21,837 nt of DNA. Source: CBDUXP01 sp965371225 [NCBI: uncultured bacterium] (lineage in GTDB: Bacteria > Abyssobacteria > SURF-5 > CBDUXP01). Positions 15,161 to 21,737 of the stretch are shown here, one piece after another (position 1 is the stretch's first letter; each line of letters begins with the position of its first letter). Location: the NCBI GenBank assembly GCA_965371225.1, contig CBDUXP010000062.1, forward strand, positions 1-21,837. The letters run 5' to 3'. Made by a program: the position numbers and the translations under genes. The notes below the pieces were generated by a model that saw nothing but the letters and a program-made list of their open reading frames with translations, had not been told where the DNA came from and did not search any database.

Positions 15161-16351
15161 TCAGTCGGTTAAGCGCGGCGGCGGGCGGTCCAGATACCGG
15201 CGCATTTCGACCACCAGGTCCACGTCGGTGTGCACCCCGGTGAGGACTTTCCGCTCCCGGCCGGGCGCTATCAGGTAATACCCGACGCCGCGGCTGCCCC
15301 CGGGCGGGGTGAACGTGTACGCCTCCCCGGCCACCTCGACCGGCAACCCGCCGGCGGCGCGCTCGTGCACGGTCACGCCCATCGCTTCGAGCGCCGGGCG
15401 CGCATTCCGCAGGTGCCACCCGAAATCGCCGAGAATTTCTACCAAGCCCTGGTCGGACTCCGCGTCGTCCGGGCTCACGTGGGGATAAAACGCGATCACC
15501 ACGGGGCCGTCGACCTGCACGGTGGGCGCGGCGGCGGGATCGCCCGCGGTTTCCGTCGGCTGGGACGCCGGCACCGCCCGGCTTTGGGCGACCATCTCCT
15601 CCAGGGTGCGGGGCGCGGTGCTGCGGAGCGCTAGCACGGTGGGGGCCTGGTGATCGGCGGGTTCGAGCGCGAAGAACAGAAGCGGCAGCGCGGTCTGCGG
15701 CGGCTCGGGCGGGAGCTGCACCATTTCCATCAGCGCCTCCGAGTCGTAATCGAACGAGCAGACGATGCCGTGGCCGGCGGCCACTCGCCGCACCGCGGTC
15801 CCCCGCAACTGCTCCCGGTCGATCCAGACGGCGCGCGGTCCCTCGTCCGCGTCCTCGATCGAGGCGACGGGTAGGAAACGGAACAGGAATGCCGTGCGAC
15901 CGAGCGCGTCCGTCTGGTCGTCGATCCAGTAGTCGATCCCGTCCTCGTACCCGGCGCAGGTGACGATTTCCGGCTCGGGATCGGCATCCAGGTTCACGAA
16001 CCACCGCTCGAAGATGGGGGTGCGAAAGAGTTGCGGCGTGCGGACGATCCGATAGTCCGACGTGATCCACAGTTCCTTCGTCGAGAACGTGCGCCCCGGT
16101 ATCACCTGATCCGGATCCACGCTCACGATGAAATCTTCCACCCCGTCCCCGGTGAAGTCGATGGCCTCCACCCGCTGCACGGCCGGGCCGCTCAGCTTGC
16201 GCAGTTCGGGGGTCAGGGAGCTGGTGCGCGCGGAGACGCACACGCCCCAGTCCGCCTCCGCCGCGCGAGCCGGCGCCGCGCATCCCGCCACCACTAGACC
16301 GAGCACAACAGCCCCCACTGGCCACCTGTTCGTCAACGCGAATTGGTGCAT
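15161..16351 (-). CDS. exported FG-GAP-like protein, paralogue of the upstream gene (copy 2)
   Basis: A 396-residue exported protein. The N-terminus MHQFALTNRWPVGAVVLGLVVAGC has a lipobox-like VAGC (Cys24), but ARA-AEA a few residues on could also be a signal peptidase I site. IDFTGDGVEDFIVSV (64-78) and WFVNLDADPEPEIV are Asp-rich strands like the calcium-binding FG-GAP/VCBS units. The last 110 residues form a second alpha/beta domain shared with the neighbouring paralogue. Function is unknown. It starts ten bases after the stop of the upstream paralogue, so both lie on one transcript. Start ATG is 16349-16351; the longer upstream frame belongs to the neighbour's shadow. Confidence 0.75.
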   Translation of the reverse strand: MHQFALTNRWPVGAVVLGLVVAGCAAPARAAEADWGVCVSARTSSLTPELRKLSGPAVQRVEAIDFTGDGVEDFIVSVDPDQVIPGRTFSTKELWITSDYRIVRTPQLFRTPIFERWFVNLDADPEPEIVTCAGYEDGIDYWIDDQTDALGRTAFLFRFLPVASIEDADEGPRAVWIDREQLRGTAVRRVAAGHGIVCSFDYDSEALMEMVQLPPEPPQTALPLLFFALEPADHQAPTVLALRSTAPRTLEEMVAQSRAVPASQPTETAGDPAAAPTVQVDGPVVIAFYPHVSPDDAESDQGLVEILGDFGWHLRNARPALEAMGVTVHERAAGGLPVEVAGEAYTFTPPGGSRGVGYYLIAPGRERKVLTGVHTDVDLVVEMRRYLDRPPPRLTD

Positions 16352-16361
16352 GTCGGTCCCA

Positions 16362-17549
16362 CTACTCCTGCGGCGTGTCGAAACCGAAATACGCTGCCGC
16401 CTGCGCCGCCAGAACCTCAACGGCCTCCGGGAATCCATCCTCATAGGTATGGGCGCCGTACACGATCTTCGGCGTCCGGTCCGGCGCCACCATATAGATG
16501 CCGGCGGGAATCTCCCCGGGCGACGGCTGAAACACCACGCTTTCGCCGGCCACGTCCAGGCGGATCGTTGGTCCCTGCCGCCGGTACACGCGCACCCCCA
16601 TCTTTTCGAGCCGCTGCTCGGCCCACACCATCTGCCACTGCAATTCGTCCACGATGTCACCTTCGCGCACGCTGGCCTCATCTTCCCGAGAGAAGGACTC
16701 AGGCACGAACACCACGAGCGTCGGTCCCGTCACGGGAACCACGTCGCGCGAATCGTCCACGGGGGCCACCCGGCTCTGCGCCACCAGCTCCGGCAGCGTC
16801 AGGGATACCTCGCTGTGCACCACCAAGCGCAGACCGTGGGGCCGCGGCGGCGAGAGCCACATCTGGAACAGCAGGATGGGCAAGACCGCCTGCGTCGCCG
16901 GCAGGGGGCTCACCTGCAACTCAATCGGCGGATACACGTCGGAATCGAACGCGCACGCGAGCGCAAACGGACCGTCGCCCCGAATGGCTTTCATCTGCCC
17001 GAAGTATGTCGTGCTGAGCCACACGTGGCGCACTCCGCCCCACGCGCTGCTCACCAAGATGGGCCGCACGTGCAGCAACGCTTCCTGGCCGCGCAAGTCG
17101 TCCGTCTGGTCGTGCAGCAAAAACTCCGAGCCGTTTTCGTATTCTGATTTGACCAGGATCTCCAGCTCGGGATCGGCATCCAGGTTCACGAACCACTGCT
17201 TGTAGCTAGACGTGAGAAGCAGCCGCCGCGTGCGCGCCACGGTCAGGTCTGATCGGATCCAGAATTCCGTGCTGCGGAACGTCTTGCCCGGCACGTCAGG
17301 CCCCGTATACGGCACCCACACGAGGAAGTCGTCGGCTCCGTCCCCGGTGAAGTCCACGGTGAACGCGCGTTGGATGTCCGGGCCCGCGATCGCGCGCAAC
17401 TCGTCGGTGGGTTCGATGCCCGCGGGCTCGATTAGCGCGCCCCACTCTGCAGCGTCCGCCCATGCCGGCGCCGCCGCCCATGCGCACAGCACCGTCAGGA
17501 TGCACCCACGGCGCCACACGGTGGTGATTCGCTCGCCTATCGTCCGCAT
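16362..17549 (-). CDS. exported FG-GAP-like protein, paralogue (copy 1)
   Basis: A 395-residue exported protein, paralogous over its whole length to the gene that follows. The signal peptide runs through residues 1-31 (cleavage at AWA-DA). VDFTGDGADDFLVWV (65-79) and WFVNLDADPELEI match the paralogue. The C-terminal domain keeps VAGESVVFQPSPGEIPAGIYMVAPDR..., parallel to VAGEAYTFTPPGGSRGVGYYLIAPGR. Near-equal length with moderate identity implies an old tandem duplication. Function is unknown. I chose ATG at 17547-17549 because it gives the signal peptide and has GAGGA directly before it. Confidence 0.75.
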   Translation of the reverse strand: MRTIGERITTVWRRGCILTVLCAWAAAPAWADAAEWGALIEPAGIEPTDELRAIAGPDIQRAFTVDFTGDGADDFLVWVPYTGPDVPGKTFRSTEFWIRSDLTVARTRRLLLTSSYKQWFVNLDADPELEILVKSEYENGSEFLLHDQTDDLRGQEALLHVRPILVSSAWGGVRHVWLSTTYFGQMKAIRGDGPFALACAFDSDVYPPIELQVSPLPATQAVLPILLFQMWLSPPRPHGLRLVVHSEVSLTLPELVAQSRVAPVDDSRDVVPVTGPTLVVFVPESFSREDEASVREGDIVDELQWQMVWAEQRLEKMGVRVYRRQGPTIRLDVAGESVVFQPSPGEIPAGIYMVAPDRTPKIVYGAHTYEDGFPEAVEVLAAQAAAYFGFDTPQE

Positions 17550-17574
17550 TCCTCGCCCCGAACCCACAATCTTG

Positions 17575-17580
17575 AGTATA
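17575..17580 (-). promoter_or_regulatory. -10 box candidate of the FG-GAP pair
   Basis: TATACT on the minus strand lies 25 bases before the ATG. It matches the candidate -10 of thrC. No -35 is obvious. Confidence 0.4.
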
Positions 17581-17603
17581 CGCGCCCCACAGGGCCATTC
17601 GTT

Positions 17604-17658
17604 GTAAGGGCCGGGTCGCGAGACCGGCCCGAGGGCGGACACACAGGTCCGCCCCTAC
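17604..17658. repeat. palindromic repeat with GGGCGGAC-N6-GTCCGCCC core
   Basis: Two hairpins in a row: GGGCCGG/CCGGCCC (17608-17630) and GGGCGGAC/GTCCGCCC (17633-17654), bounded by GTAAGGG and CCCCTAC. The second core recurs at 21656-21677 with a different loop. The repeat fills part of the 303-base gap between divergent genes, which otherwise holds only promoters. Confidence 0.65.
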
Positions 17659-17686
17659 GAAGACAATCGAAGACCTGGGGCCGGCG

Positions 17687-17760
17687 GGCCGGTCGAAGGG
17701 GAAAGCGGTTGCGCGAAGCGCAGAGCGGGATGCCGGGCGCGGCGGCGACAAAGACCGGCC
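17687..17760. repeat. 74-bp palindrome-ended repeat, left of the PLP lyase
   Basis: Ends GGCCGGTC (17687-17694) and GACCGGCC (17753-17760) are inverted. The internal 53 bases (17706-17758) match 19119-19171 at about 46 of 53 positions in the same orientation. The two copies bracket the PLP lyase gene. Confidence 0.7.
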
Positions 17761-17852
17761 CCTACCAGGAGAGGAACGCACCCCCGGCCCGCGCGATACA
17801 ATGCGCGGGCGCGGCGGCGGTGGGGCCGGCGGCGCGTGGAGGAGGATTCCCG

Positions 17853-19091
17853 ATGCGACTACCCGAACATGGCCAATCTCCCGAGGCGGTGCTCGCGCAC
17901 CTGACCGACGCGAAGCAGTACGACGTGCGCTGGGACCAGGGCCGCCTGTTCAGCCTGGTGTACGGCGTCAGCGCGGAACACACGGAGGTGCTGGGCGACG
18001 CGTACAAGAGCTACATCTCCACGAACGGGCTGGGCAAGGGCTTCATCTTCCAAAGCCTCGGCGAACTCGAGGACGAGGTCATCGGCATAACGCTCGACCT
18101 GCTGAGCAATCCCGAGGGCGCGGGCAACATCACCTCCGGCGGCACGGAGAGCATCATCATGGGCACCCGCGCGGCGCTGCAAGGGGCGAAGGCCAAAGGC
18201 GAGGTGCGCGACCCCGAGTTGCTCATCCCGCAGAGTGCGCATCCGGCGTTCGAGAAGGCGGGCGAACTCATGGGCATCCGCGTGGTGCGCAGCGCGCTTG
18301 CGGACGACACCACGGCGGACCTGGACGCGCTTCGTGCCGCCATCACTCCGAACACCATCATGGTCGCGGGCTCGGCGCCCAACTACCCCTTCGGCACCAT
18401 CGACCCCATCGCGGACATGGCCGCCATCGCGAAGGAACACGACCTCCACTTCCACACGGATGCGTGCGTCGGCGGGTTCGCGCTACCGTTCCACAAGAAG
18501 GCGGGCGAGCCCATCCCCGATTTCGATTTCACGATCCCCGGCGTGGACACCATCTCCGCGGACATTCACAAGTACGGGTTCGCCGCGCGGGGCACGTCGC
18601 TCATCCTCTACCGCGACCGCGCCATCCAGAAGCGCAGCATCTTCCGGCTGGGCACGTGGGACGGCGGGCCGTACATTACGCCCACCCTCGCCGGCTCCCG
18701 CCCCGGCGGCGCGGTGGCCGCCGCGTGGGCCGCGCTCCACCACCTGGGCCAGGACGGGTATATGCGCGTGCACACCAGCCTGCTGGAGACCACGCGGAAG
18801 TTCCAAGCCGGCGTGCGCGAGTCAGGCTACCGGGTGCTGGGCGATCCGGCCATGTCCCTGTTCAGCTTCACGGCCGACGCGCTGGACGTGAACGGGGTGG
18901 CCGACGCCATGCTCGAGCGCGGCTGGTTCCTGCTGCGCCAGCCCACCACCCCGCCGAGCCTGCACCTGCTCATCACCGCCATGCACACCCCCATCGTGGA
19001 CGAGTTCCTGAACGACCTGCGCGAGTGCACCGCCACCGTCCGCGCCACCGGCCGCACCTCCGAAGAAACCGCGAACTACGCCAAGCAATAG
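17853..19091 (+). CDS. PLP-dependent lyase/decarboxylase related to sphingosine-1-phosphate lyase
   Basis: A 412-residue group II PLP decarboxylase-fold enzyme. The closest named pattern is sphingosine-1-phosphate lyase, which splits phosphorylated long-chain bases into an aldehyde and phosphoethanolamine. The cofactor lysine is Lys240 in SADIHKYGFAARG, Asp203 in HTDACVGG pairs with the pyridine nitrogen, and NITSGGTESI binds the phosphate. The membrane anchor of eukaryotic S1P lyase is absent, so the enzyme is cytoplasmic. Glutamate or tyrosine decarboxylase activity cannot be excluded. I chose ATG at 17853 because GGAGGAGGA lies six bases upstream and conserved sequence begins soon after. 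The upstream frame is GC-rich noise across a repeat. Matching repeats flank the gene on both sides. Confidence 0.87.
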   Translation: MRLPEHGQSPEAVLAHLTDAKQYDVRWDQGRLFSLVYGVSAEHTEVLGDAYKSYISTNGLGKGFIFQSLGELEDEVIGITLDLLSNPEGAGNITSGGTESIIMGTRAALQGAKAKGEVRDPELLIPQSAHPAFEKAGELMGIRVVRSALADDTTADLDALRAAITPNTIMVAGSAPNYPFGTIDPIADMAAIAKEHDLHFHTDACVGGFALPFHKKAGEPIPDFDFTIPGVDTISADIHKYGFAARGTSLILYRDRAIQKRSIFRLGTWDGGPYITPTLAGSRPGGAVAAAWAALHHLGQDGYMRVHTSLLETTRKFQAGVRESGYRVLGDPAMSLFSFTADALDVNGVADAMLERGWFLLRQPTTPPSLHLLITAMHTPIVDEFLNDLRECTATVRATGRTSEETANYAKQ

Positions 19092-19101
19092 GGCGCGAAC
19101 G

Positions 19102-19172
19102 GGCCGGTCTCAGCAAGCCGGTTGCGCGTAGCGCAGAGGCGGACACCGGGCGCGGCGGTGAGAAAGACCGGC
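19102..19172. repeat. 71-bp palindrome-ended repeat, right of the PLP lyase
   Basis: Inverted ends GCCGGTCT (19103-19110) and AGACCGGC (19165-19172). This is the second copy of the repeat at 17687-17760, in the same orientation, ten bases after the lyase stop. Confidence 0.7.
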
Positions 19173-19176
19173 GCGG

Positions 19177-19211
19177 CGGGGATTAGCATCCCTGCCCTGC
19201 ATGCGTGATGT
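19177..19211. repeat. 35-bp direct repeat, left of the YadA-like pair
   Basis: Matches 21612-21646 at about 30 of 35 positions in the same orientation, and shares the GGGGATT(A/G)GCATCCC core. A GGGGCG/CGCCCC palindrome follows at 19213-19234. Together with the other copy it brackets the two YadA-like genes. Confidence 0.6.
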
Positions 19212-19241
19212 AGGGGCGACGCACGGGCCGCCCCGCGCGGT

Positions 19242-19274
19242 GGCGCGCGCCCCGGAATGGGACGCGCGCCGCCG
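19242..19274. repeat. 33-bp repeat behind YadA-like gene 2
   Basis: Identical to 20354-20386. Contains an imperfect palindrome of GCGCG arms around CCC...GGG. It lies 25-57 bases beyond the stop of the gene at 19300 (minus strand), the same setting as its twin, and may be a transcription end or a remnant of the tandem duplication. Confidence 0.65.
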
Positions 19275-19299
19275 GGGGGCTAGAACGCGTGCTCGTGAA

Positions 19300-20046
19300 C
19301 TAGGGCGAGATCGAGCCTTGCGCTTTGAAGATTGCCGTACTCGCGTTCGGCACGCTAAAGCCACCGCCCACGCTGGACTCGTCGCCGCTGGCTACATTCC
19401 TTAGACCCCCGGCGACGCTGGCTTGGTCCCCGCTAGCCGTGCAGATCTGGCCGCCGGTGACGGTGGCATAGGGGCCGGCGATCTCGTTCTTGAGACCGGC
19501 CACAACCCCGCCCCAAGACGTATACGTGTGCCCGGCGCCCACCACCAGGTTATGGGACCCGGTTTTCACAGACGGCTGCTCGAACACGCCGCTGGTGGGG
19601 CTGGCCTCGTCGTAGCCGACGATGAGGTTTCCCACGCCGTTGATCGAGTCGGTCGCTCCGAGCCCGTTCAGCACCAGCACATTCACCCCCGCGAAGCGCA
19701 CCGTGGTCCCCTTGAGCGTGAGGACGCCGTCCAGGTCCAGGACCGAATTGGCCGCGATGTCGTCAATGGCCACCATGTTCGCGGCGCCCTTCGCCGTGTT
19801 CGCGTCCACCTCCAGTTGGAGCGCAACGATCTGCGCCTGCAAGTCCACAATGAGGGCCTGCAAGTCCGCAATGAGCCCGGCCGGCGGCTGCGCCAGCGCC
19901 GGCGACGCCCGCCCCCACACCAGGACGCACGCGAGTGCGGCAACCCACACCCGTGTACTCCGCCCAGCCGCCCGCGCGGTGGACATGGCCGTGATAACAC
20001 CGGGGCGCACACGACGCCCCCCAAGATTCCGATACATCCAAAACAT
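19300..20046 (-). CDS. secreted YadA-head-like repeat protein (short paralogue)
   Basis: A 248-residue exported protein. The signal peptide ends at ALA-Q (residue 52) after an unusually long 30-residue polar start. A heptad-like stretch (LIADLQALIVDLQAQIVALQLEV, about 58-80) suggests a coiled coil. NLIVGYDE, GSHNLVVG and YTSWGGVVAGLKNEIAGPYA follow, then only two to three 15-residue units (SVAGG.. pattern) like the head repeats of trimeric adhesins. No membrane anchor or sorting signal is visible, so it is probably secreted or surface-bound by a partner. The ATG at 20044-20046 is preferred over an internal Met21 because GGGGAGGG lies upstream and is conserved in the paralogue. Confidence 0.75.
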   Translation of the reverse strand: MFWMYRNLGGRRVRPGVITAMSTARAAGRSTRVWVAALACVLVWGRASPALAQPPAGLIADLQALIVDLQAQIVALQLEVDANTAKGAANMVAIDDIAANSVLDLDGVLTLKGTTVRFAGVNVLVLNGLGATDSINGVGNLIVGYDEASPTSGVFEQPSVKTGSHNLVVGAGHTYTSWGGVVAGLKNEIAGPYATVTGGQICTASGDQASVAGGLRNVASGDESSVGGGFSVPNASTAIFKAQGSISP

Positions 20047-20203
20047 CGGGATTCCCTCCCCTGGGACCGGGCGCACCATTCGTCCCCCCGGTCGCCCCCT
20101 GCCCGACGGCCCTGCCCAGACCACCGGTGTACCCACACACCACGGTCCCCCCCCCCGCACGCGGGCCGGCAGCGGCATCTGGGGCGGGCACCCCTCCGTT
20201 GAT
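20047..20203 (-). ncRNA. structured leader of the short YadA-like gene
   Basis: A leader of about 157 bases, homologous to that at 21345-21495. A 12-5-12 hairpin is formed by 20065-20076 and 20082-20093 (10 of 12 pairs), just upstream of the ribosome site. A smaller GGTGT/ACACC hairpin lies near 20128-20143. Conserved blocks alternate with diverged blocks. This is a candidate cis-acting RNA; the structure is by hand. Confidence 0.45.
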
Positions 20204-20209
20204 AGCGAA

Positions 20210-20238
20210 AGTCTACCGGGGCCCTGCCAAAGGGTCAA
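20210..20238 (-). promoter_or_regulatory. promoter of the short YadA-like gene (TTGACC-17-TAGACT)
   Basis: Minus-strand -35 TTGACC (20233-20238) and -10 TAGACT (20210-20215), 17 bp apart. The bases after the -10 (TTCGCTATCAACGGAGGGGT) are identical in the paralogue. Confidence 0.65.
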
Positions 20239-20353
20239 CGTGACGGCTCAGAACGGGTGGGGGTCAACACAACCGCCAAGCAATAGCGCAGGCGGGCGGG
20301 TCGCCGCACCCGCCGGCAATGTCGGGGCGCAATTCATTGCGTCCGACGCGGCG

Positions 20354-20386
20354 GGCGCGCGCCCCGGAATGGGACGCGCGCCGCCG
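20354..20386. repeat. 33-bp repeat behind YadA-like gene 1
   Basis: Identical to 19242-19274. Between it and the stop codon lies a perfect palindrome, CGATAAC (20392-20398) and GTTATCG (20401-20407), five bases beyond the stop of the gene at 20412, which may help terminate transcription. Confidence 0.65.
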
Positions 20387-20411
20387 CGGGACGATAACTC
20401 GTTATCGCGAA

Positions 20412-21344
20412 CTACGGCACGATCGTACCTTCCGCCGCGAACTTCTGCGCGTTCCCATTGATCACGACACTGCCGCCGCCCACGCTGGACAAGAACGCAT
20501 CGGCCGTGTTGGTGTTGCCGCCCGCGACGCTGCTGCCATCGCCGGCGGCGGTGTTATTCGTGCCGCCGGAGACGCTGGCATCGACCCCGGTGGCGTCATT
20601 ACCGAATCCGCCCGAGACGCTCGCGTAGAACGTGTCGGCGGTGCCGAACCGGCCCCCGGAGATGCTGCTCCCAGTGCCGCTGGCCGTGTTGTTATTGCCG
20701 CCCGAGACGCTGGCTGCGCTGAAGGTAGCCTCGTTGCCTGAGCCACCCGATACGCTGGTCGCGAAACCAGTGACCCTGTTTCGAAACCCACCGGTCACAT
20801 TGGCGTGGGGGCCGGCAATCTGGTTCCGGAACCCGGCCACGATCCCGCCAAAGGACGCGTAGGTATGTTGCGGCCCTACAACCACATTGTGGGATCCGGT
20901 TTTGACCGTCGCCTGTTCGTCAGGACCGGCGGTACCGGCCTCGTCGTAACCGACGATCAGATTCCCCTTGCCGTTGGCGGTGTCGCTCGAGCCCATCCCG
21001 TTCAACACTTGCACGTTCACGCCCGCGAAGAGCGCCGTGGTGCCGTTAAGTGTGAGGACGCCATCCAGGTCCAGCACCGTATTGGCGGCAATGCCGTTGA
21101 TAGCCGCCGTGTTCGCGTCTACCTGCAGTTGCAGCGCGTCGATCTGCGCCTGCAATTCCCCGATGATGCTGGCTTGCGCCTGCGCCTGCGCGGGCGGCGG
21201 TGATGCCAGCCCCCACGCCAGGACGCACGCGAGCACGGCGGCCCACATCCGGGTACTCCGCCCAGCCGCCCGCGCGGTGGACATGACCGTAATGACACCG
21301 GAGGACTCACGAGGCCCCCCAAGATTCCGATACATCGAAAACAT
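20412..21344 (-). CDS. secreted YadA-head-like repeat protein (long paralogue)
   Basis: A 310-residue paralogue of the gene at 19300. A long polar start and signal peptide (cleavage near AQA, residues 50-58) are followed by a coiled-coil stretch (IIGELQAQIDALQLQVDANTA), NLIVGYDE, GSHNVVVG and YASFGGIVAGFRNQIAG. Then come seven exact 15-residue units (residues 182-286) of the form SVSGG-xNNTA-xGxxS, as in trimeric autotransporter heads. It lacks the C-terminal membrane barrel of true YadA proteins, so I do not call it an autotransporter. The ATG at 21342-21344 is supported by GGGGAGGG. The about 60-residue difference from the paralogue equals four repeat units. Confidence 0.78.
   Translation of the reverse strand: MFSMYRNLGGPRESSGVITVMSTARAAGRSTRMWAAVLACVLAWGLASPPPAQAQAQASIIGELQAQIDALQLQVDANTAAINGIAANTVLDLDGVLTLNGTTALFAGVNVQVLNGMGSSDTANGKGNLIVGYDEAGTAGPDEQATVKTGSHNVVVGPQHTYASFGGIVAGFRNQIAGPHANVTGGFRNRVTGFATSVSGGSGNEATFSAASVSGGNNNTASGTGSSISGGRFGTADTFYASVSGGFGNDATGVDASVSGGTNNTAAGDGSSVAGGNTNTADAFLSSVGGGSVVINGNAQKFAAEGTIVP
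20487..20801 (-). repeat. seven coding 45-bp repeats
   Basis: Residues 182-286 of the long YadA-like protein are seven consecutive 15-residue units with SVSGG at fixed spacing (for example at 197, 212, 227, 242, 257, 272). At DNA level this is a 45-bp period with diverged third positions, so it is an old, selected protein repeat and not a recent slippage array. Confidence 0.8.
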
Positions 21345-21495
21345 AGGGATTCCCTCCCCTGGGACCGGGGGTACTACTCGTACTCCCGATCGCACCGTGC
21401 CCGGCGGCCCTGCCCAGACCACCGGTGTACCCACACACCACAGGGGCCCCATAAGGGGCAGAAGGCACAGATGAGCCGCGCACCCCTCCGTTGAT
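21345..21495 (-). ncRNA. structured leader of the long YadA-like gene
   Basis: A leader of about 151 bases. The hairpin arms 21363-21374 and 21380-21391 pair at 11 of 12 positions (one G-U), with a 5-base loop, at the same place and geometry as in the paralogue although both arms differ in sequence. The GTGGTGTGTGGGTACACCGG block (near 21423-21442) is fully conserved in both. Confidence 0.45.
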
Positions 21496-21501
21496 AGCGA
21501 A

Positions 21502-21530
21502 AGTCTATCCGGGGCATCCGACAGCGTCAA
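21502..21530 (-). promoter_or_regulatory. promoter of the long YadA-like gene (TTGACG-17-TAGACT)
   Basis: Minus-strand -35 TTGACG (21525-21530) and -10 TAGACT (21502-21507), spacing 17 bp, the same as in the paralogue and in crcB. Confidence 0.65.
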
Positions 21531-21611
21531 CGCGCATGGCTCTGAATGTGTTTGAGCTAGCACACCTCCTAAGCTGTGCCGCCCGGTGAGATACGACGGC
21601 TCGGGGACCGG

Positions 21612-21646
21612 CGGGGATTGGCATCCCCGCCCTACGCGCGTGATGT
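21612..21646. repeat. 35-bp direct repeat, right of the YadA-like pair
   Basis: Second copy of the repeat at 19177-19211, same orientation. Confidence 0.6.
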
Positions 21647-21655
21647 GGGGCTTAG

Positions 21656-21677
21656 GGGCGGACTCGCGTGTCCGCCC
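21656..21677. repeat. GGGCGGAC-N6-GTCCGCCC palindrome
   Basis: An 8-bp perfect stem with loop TCGCGT. The same stem occurs at 17633-17654 with loop ACACAG. It lies in the 393-base gap before the MerR gene, which otherwise holds the YadA leader, promoters and the 35-bp repeat. Confidence 0.6.
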
Positions 21678-21699
21678 TCTCTAGGCGGAAAATTAACCC

Positions 21700-21731
21700 T
21701 TGACTCCGTAGTAAGGTACAGGGTGTATGAT
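21700..21731 (+). promoter_or_regulatory. MerR-type promoter with 20-bp spacer and dyad operator
   Basis: -35 TTGACT (21700-21705) and -10 TATGAT (21726-21731) are 20 bp apart, the overlong spacing typical of MerR-controlled promoters. A 22-bp imperfect dyad fills it: ACTCCGTA (21703-21710) and TACAGGGT (21717-21724), 6 of 8 positions symmetric. The -10 ends six bases before the ATG, so the transcript would be nearly or fully leaderless. Confidence 0.65.
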
Positions 21732-21737
21732 ACCCCC

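Noticed and set aside
20487-20801. CRISPR-like array
   Set aside because: The 45-bp period is a coding repeat giving 15-residue protein units, with no constant repeat and unique spacer pattern.
20412-21344. Trimeric autotransporter adhesin
   Set aside because: The head repeats and a short coiled coil are present, but the C-terminal membrane-anchor barrel is absent and the protein ends soon after the repeats.
21345-21495. Cyclic-di-GMP (GEMM) riboswitch
   Set aside because: The G-rich leader recalls surface-protein riboswitches, but the conserved GEMM core could not be found by eye.
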